DNA from: Sciurus carolinensis
Lineage: Eukaryota; Chordata; Mammalia; Rodentia; Sciuridae
Direction of reading: 5' to 3'
DNA length: 64,000 nucleotides
Assembly: GCF_902686445.1 (NCBI RefSeq)
Contig: NC_062213.1
Span: 135,740,491 to 135,804,490, forward strand
A program made the position numbers and the translations under genes. The notes under the pieces were generated by a model that saw only the letters and a program-made list of their open reading frames with translations, did not search any database and was not told the DNA's origin. Shown here piece after piece: positions 59,648 to 64,000 of the stretch (the stretch's first letter is position 1; each line of letters opens with the position of its first letter).

Positions 59648-59765
59648 GGCTGAGGTTGTGACTCAGTGGTAGAGCGTTGGTTTCGATACTCAGCACCACA
59701 TAAAAGTAAAATAAAGATATTGTATCCACCTACAACTAATACAAAATATTTTTTTAAAAAAGAAT
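59648..59765 (+). mobile_element. ID SINE with the unique 3' tail
   Basis: gggctgaggttgtgactcag, then gatactcagcaccacataaa and the tail ttgtatccacctacaact. Confidence 0.88.
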
Positions 59766-60295
59766 TTATGTAATTTGGCTTTAGTTAAGGCCCATATAAA
59801 CAAACCTTTAAATAAGTGATATAATTTTCTTAATTTTGGTAAAAGTGTAAAATATTTCATTGTTTTCAATTTTACATGGAAATTCTGTAGCGAACTTCAG
59901 AGTAATTCAGAAGTCAGCCTAAACAACATTATTCAAGACAGTAGCAAATTTTAAGCTTTAACCTGTCAGAAACTGATTCCTACTGCTGTGTAAAACATAG
60001 AAGGATGAAATGGAGGTTAAGCTAACTGTGCGTGAAATTGTAGTCACTAAAGAAATTTCACAGTTGCTTAAAATAGCTTCATTTCTGTAGTGTTGGTATC
60101 ATGAATACCTGAATTGATTTCTTCAAAGAAAACAATATAAATACCTTCATCAGATTATTCTAATTATAATATAAAAACATTCACAAAGTAGGGATTTTAT
60201 CCAATATAATGTTTGTCATTATATTAACAAATTCTGTGTTAAGTATTACTAAGGTACTTGAGTTGCTACGATATTAAATAATGACACAAATATTC
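59766..60295. other. No recognised feature
   Basis: AT-rich intronic sequence without an assignable repeat. Confidence 0.45.
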
Positions 60296-60299
60296 ACTT

Positions 60300-60395
60300 C
60301 ATAATAAAGGCCACTAACATTCATGAAGTTATTACTATAGGAAGGCTCTATTCCAGGTCCTTTTCAGTAAATTCATTTATATGATACTTAACAAT
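60300..60395 (-). mobile_element. MIR, left part
   Basis: gccactaacattcatgaagt and ttccaggtccttttcagtaa are antisense MIR; the element resumes after the SINE (60683-60730, gcctgagtcatatagctaat). Confidence 0.6.
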
Positions 60396-60397
60396 GG

Positions 60398-60612
60398 CAT
60401 GGTGTCACATGCCTGTAATCCCAGCTACTCAGGTGGCTAAGGCAGGAGGATCACAAGTTTGAGGCCAGCCTGGGCAACTAGCAAGAGACTGTCTCAGAAT
60501 AAATTTTTTTTAAGAAAACTAGGGCTGTAGCTCATTGATAGCATACTTGACTATCATACACAAGGCCCTCATGTATGAGGCCCTGGGTTCAATTTCCAGT
60601 AGTGCAAAAATA
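60398..60612 (+). mobile_element. B1-dID SINE inside a MIR
   Basis: gcatggtgtcacatgcctgt, ggccagcctgggcaactagc; ID part ctagggctgtagctcattga. The ID part has a local partial duplication (caaggccctc / gaggccctgg). Confidence 0.9.
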
Positions 60613-60636
60613 ATAATAGTAATGATCATAATCGCT

Positions 60637-60682
60637 GAGTATGTCAATAGTTGAGAAGTGAGTATGTTCATAGTTGAGAAGT
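60637..60682 (+). repeat. Two-copy 23-base tandem repeat
   Basis: Units 60637-60659 and 60660-60682 share gagtatgt and atagttgagaagt and differ at two internal bases. Confidence 0.9.
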
Positions 60683-60735
60683 CAAAGAGATCTTGCCTGA
60701 GTCATATAGCTAATAAGTGGCTATAAATATATGTA
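60683..60735 (-). mobile_element. MIR, right part
   Basis: The remainder of the MIR cut at 60395 (gcctgagtcatatagctaat). Confidence 0.5.
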
Positions 60736-60756
60736 TCATGCATTTGTACAACAAGG

Positions 60757-60990
60757 GGTTTTGTTTGTTTGTTTGTTTGCTTGTTTGTTTTTTGGTGCCA
60801 GGGATTGAACTCAGGTGTTAATTGCCCCTGAGTCACATCCCCAGCCCTATTTTGTATTTTATTTAGAGACAGGGTCTCACAAAGTTGTTTTTGCTGAGGC
60901 CAGCTTTGAGCTCATAATTCTCCTGCCTCAGCCTCTCAAACTGCTGGGATTATATAAGCACGCACTACTGTACCCAGCTTTGTGTAAAAA
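60757..60990 (-). mobile_element. B1-dID SINE
   Basis: (GTTT)n tail side, gccagggattgaactcaggt, gagacagggtctcacaaagt, cctcagcctctcaaactgct. Confidence 0.93.
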
Positions 60991-61143
60991 AGTTTTAAAG
61001 TTTATTTTGTGAAGTTATTAATTTCAACTGAAAGTATTTAAATTTATTTTTACATCTGCACTTAATGTGGAAAATAAATGTAGTCTTTAAGTATTTACAA
61101 ATTAGGATCAGCCTCTAAATATATTAAAACATTTTGTCACATT

Positions 61144-61148
<5 letters not shown>
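60991..61148. other. No recognised feature
   Basis: Short unassigned gap between two SINEs. Confidence 0.4.
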
Positions 61149-61182
<34 letters not shown>

Positions 61183-61372
61183 TGGCAATTGAATCCAGGG
61201 GTGCTTAACCACTGGATTCAACCCTTTTTTAGTTTTTATTTTGAGACAGGGGCTTGCTGTATTGCTTAGAACCTTGCTAAGTTGCTGAGGCTGACTTTAA
61301 ACTTGGCAGTCTTCCTGCTTCAGCCTCCCAGGCAGCTGGAATTACAGGCATCCACTGCACCCAGCCTAATTT
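61149..61372 (-). mobile_element. B1-dID SINE with long A-tail
   Basis: T-run of about 29 bases (61149-61177), then gcaattgaatccaggggtgc, ttgagacaggggcttgctgt and cagcctcccaggcagctgga. Confidence 0.93.
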
Positions 61373-61374
61373 AA

Positions 61375-62455
61375 GTTTTTATAGGTGTCATATAACAATG
61401 GGACATAATGGGATTAATAGTTGCTTTGTGGAGAGTGGGAGGCAGAGGAAGATTTTTTTTCTTAAGATGTTATACCTTTTTTGTACTTTTTTTTGTTTGT
61501 TTCCAGGTACATGATTTCTTTAAAGAATTCAGTGAGATATATGCTGTAAACAAAATACACACATGTGCCACATGTCTTGTGCAGTATTTTTTTAAATAAC
61601 CGTGTAACCTTTCTTAAATATGATAATTGATGACTTTATATGGCAAATGAGCATAGAGAATTAAAAAGCAGCTTTTGCTGCCATATATAACACCTTTATG
61701 TTCCATTTTTGAAGCTACTGGAAATGCTGAGCCATATTTTCACTGGATCTTAGTTTTTCAAATTAACAGGAATATAGGTTGTATTTTTCATTTAGGAACC
61801 AAAAAACATTTTATTTTTTTCCCTTATTGCATACTATATAGAAAATCATTCATTTTCTAAAATATTTTAATCTACTATCTAGGGGTTCTTTTATTTCTTT
61901 GAAAAATACTGATATGATATTCAAACTTAGAGTTATTTTTACCAGTTCTTTAAAGATTTGAACCTCAAGAAATGTGGCGATCATGTTTTCATTTTTTCAA
62001 GTTATTTCCTTTCATTGTGTAATATTTCTTAAGTATCAGAAAATTGAATGCATGTTCCAATGATAACCTGAGTCATTTATACTTATAGCGGAAGCCTTGG
62101 GAAGCAGGCAGGAGTAGACGTGGTGGTATTGGGTACATCAGTATTATATTGATTTCCAAGAGAAAATCTTAATGTAGTCTTACACCCTTGTTGTAGGTAT
62201 GTATACAAGTCCTAGTCATCATCACTGTATTGAATGAAACCTAGGCCCTTTTCCCCTTATATTTTATAGTTCAAATGGTCTGATCTAGAAAGGCAGTGAG
62301 GTCAAAGGAGTATTTTCATTTTCCATTTGTTTTGTTTTTACACATTTTCATTGAACTTTTTAACAGAATGTTGATTTTATCTTTGTAGAAATATTCCCCC
62401 AGTGTATTCTTAGCTTTTTTATAATCTAATTTAAATTAAGGTAAATGTTACTGTT
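61375..62455. other. No recognised feature
   Basis: About 1.1 kb of AT-rich SELENOF intron 2 without an assignable repeat or exon. Confidence 0.45.
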
Positions 62456-62457
62456 AT

Positions 62458-62853
62458 ATTTGGGATCTGAAGTATTCCCTAAAATGTTGTGTGTTAGGTA
62501 ACGCAGCAGTGTTCAGAGGTGGAAAGAATTAATTATGAGAGCTCTAACCTCATCAGTGGATTAATATTTTGAATGAATGGATGGTAAAAGTAGGCAGGTG
62601 GGCATGACTAAAGGAAGTAGGCCGCTAGGAACTATATTTGTCCCTGGTCCCTTCCTGTCCCTCTGTGTTCCCAGACTGCCCTGAGCTGAGCAGCATTCCT
62701 GTGCCATGCTCTTCCACCATGATGTTTGAGCAATGGAGTATGCCACACATGGATCAAAATCTCTGAAATTGTGAGCCAAAATAAATCTTTCCTCTTATGA
62801 ATTGTTCTTCTCAGGTATTTGGGTCACAATCATGTAAAGCTGGGTAACACAGT
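62458..62853 (+). mobile_element. MaLR-type LTR, copy 5 of 5
   Basis: Shares gtgttcagaggtggaaagaa, tggtaaaagtaggcaggtgg, ttccaccatgatgtt, aataaatctttcctctta and the end ctgggtaacaca with the other copies. Confidence 0.7.
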
Positions 62854-62957
62854 TACTTTTGTATGTTTTGTAACTTGCATGTTTCGTAACTTTTTTCTTC
62901 TCAAACTCAAAGCAAAAACAAAGATACAAAAATAAATGGCATTTTAATAGTATCATA

Positions 62958-63165
62958 GCCAGGCACAGGTTGGTGCACACCCATAATCCCAGTGGTTAGG
63001 GAAACTGAGGTAGGAGGATCGAGAGTTCAAAGCCAGCCTTAGCAACTTAGCGAGGCCCTGAGCAACTCAGTGAAACGCTGTCTCTAAATAAAATACAAAA
63101 TAGGACTGGGGATGTGGCTCAGTGGTCACTTGCCCCTGGGTTCAATTCCTGGTGTAAAAAAAACA
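62958..63165 (+). mobile_element. B1-dID SINE
   Basis: ccaggcacaggttggtgcac, gttcaaagccagccttagca; ID part ggactggggatgtggctcag and gggttcaattcctggtg. The flanking word tagtatcatag recurs on both sides (62948 and 63168). Confidence 0.92.
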
Positions 63166-63186
63166 AATAGTATCATAGAAATTGAG

Positions 63187-63325
63187 TGGGTGCAGTGGTT
63201 TGAGCCTATAATCTCTTCTGTTTTACATAGCCAAGGCAGGAGTTTCACCAGCTCAAAACAAGGCTAGAACTTAGCAAGACCATCTGAAAATAAAAATTAA
63301 AAATGACTGAGGATAAAGTATTGTA
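63187..63325 (+). mobile_element. Degenerate B1-dID SINE
   Basis: gggtgcagtggtttgagcct, ccaaggcaggagtttcacca, tagcaagaccatctgaaaat; the ID part is mostly lost. Confidence 0.65.
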
Positions 63326-63329
63326 CAAG

Positions 63330-63725
63330 TTTTGGCCTTCAAAGAGTTTCCTTAGGCATAAAGTCATTGCTTTATGTTTTTTGAGAATTTAATAGGAGAC
63401 ATCCAAAAATGAGTAGTTTAACTCAAGGGTGTAGTAGTAGAGAAGTATATCTGCCAGCTTGCAAAACATTTAACCAAATTTTTTACCCTAATCCTCAGTC
63501 TGTATCCTTGATTTCTAAACAATAATGGCTTGAGTCAGCATGGATATGGAAGTGTCAACACATATGGTTGCCCTATACATGATAAAAAATCTGCACTGTG
63601 ACTTAAACTGTGAGATCTTAACAAGTTTACTACTAGATCACTAAAATTTTGGTGCCCTCATTATGTGTAATTATAGCTTATTTATAGCATCAGACATTTT
63701 TAAAATATCAGAAAATATGGGAATG
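63330..63725. other. No recognised feature
   Basis: Intronic sequence without an assignable repeat. Confidence 0.45.
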
Positions 63726-63727
63726 AT

Positions 63728-63925
63728 CTAATCGCAGTGGGGCACACCTGTAATCCCAGCTACCGGGGAGTCTGAGGCAGGAAGATCACAAGTTCAAGGC
63801 CTGCCCCAGCAACTTAGTGAGGCCCTAAGCAACTTAGCCTGACTTTCTCAGAATCAAAAGAACAGAGGATATAGTTCAGTGGCAGAGCACCCCTGGGTTC
63901 AAATCCCAGTTTAAAAAGAAAAGAA
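63728..63925 (+). mobile_element. B1-dID SINE
   Basis: cgcagtggggcacacctgta, gttcaaggcctgccccagca; ID part gaggatatagttcagtggca and gggttcaaatcccagt. Confidence 0.92.
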
Positions 63926-64000
63926 AATATGGGAATTAACAATATATTAAAGTTTGAGACAACAGATCCCTAGACATGGTTTAGGTGAAAATATTTTAGG

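Larger units (their letters stand above)
52718..64000 (+). other. SELENOF: SELENOF intron 2 (partial)
   Basis: The interval starts at the GT donor after exon 2. I looked for the next exon, which should encode LYAGAILEVCG then the selenocysteine UGA, and did not see it, so the intron probably runs past the window. It contains ID and B1-dID SINEs in both orientations, two MaLR-type LTRs, L2 and MIR fossils, and a long inverted repeat. Confidence 0.75.

Noticed and set aside
52718..64000. SELENOF exon 3 with the selenocysteine codon
   Set aside because: I looked for a splice acceptor followed by LYAGAILEVCG and a TGA in frame and did not see it; it should lie beyond the window.
1..64000. CRISPR arrays, operons, phage or bacterial mobile systems
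   Set aside because: Spliced genes, a CpG island, SINEs and L1s show this is vertebrate nuclear DNA. The repeats are dispersed retroposons and microsatellites, not regularly spaced arrays.

Overview
This window is mammalian nuclear DNA, most likely from a squirrel-family rodent (Sciuridae). The lineage call is an inference from the repeats. The window is full of dimeric B1-dID SINEs (a 7SL-derived B1 monomer joined to a tRNA-derived ID monomer), free ID elements, a young rodent-type L1 and lineage-type MaLR LTRs. No prokaryotic genes, CRISPR arrays or operons are present.

The window is organised around one CpG island (about 45.2-46.6 kb) acting as a head-to-head promoter for two conserved genes. 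To the left, on the minus strand, is coding exon 1 of HS2ST1 (heparan sulfate 2-O-sulfotransferase 1; start codon at 45459, splice donor at 45335). Everything from 45335 down to base 1 is its first intron, and I found no second exon there. To the right, on the plus strand, are coding exon 1 (46401-46475) and exon 2 (52550-52717) of SELENOF (15-kDa selenoprotein). The rest of the window to 64000 is its intron 2. The exon with the selenocysteine UGA codon was not found and should lie beyond the window. Both products act in the secretory pathway: HS2ST1 in the Golgi on heparan sulfate, SELENOF in the ER with the glycoprotein folding sensor UGGT.

Outside the exons the sequence is mostly interspersed repeats. 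0-5 kb: old L1-like sequence and a mariner-type MITE. 5-13 kb: L2, old L1, MIR, SINEs and a MaLR-type LTR. 13.6-19.5 kb: a nearly full-length L1 with 15-bp target-site duplications and a solo LTR inserted in its ORF2. 19.5-23 kb: repeat-poor. 23-24.3 kb: minus-strand L1 split by a solo LTR with a 5-bp duplication. 26.5-29 and 35-37.6 kb: old plus-strand L1s riddled with SINEs. 38-43 kb: more L1, SINE and mariner fossils. 46.6-64 kb: SELENOF introns with SINE, MIR, L2 and LTR fossils.

Nothing resembling a new molecular system was found. The observations most worth checking are a 46-bp inverted repeat with one mismatch (57053-57098 / 57815-57860), a perfect 32-bp direct repeat about 1 kb apart (31133 / 32116), nested transposons with readable insertion scars, a shared non-tRNA tail on some ID elements, an unclassified segment at 53.4-54.0 kb, and regulatory and start-site details of the shared promoter.
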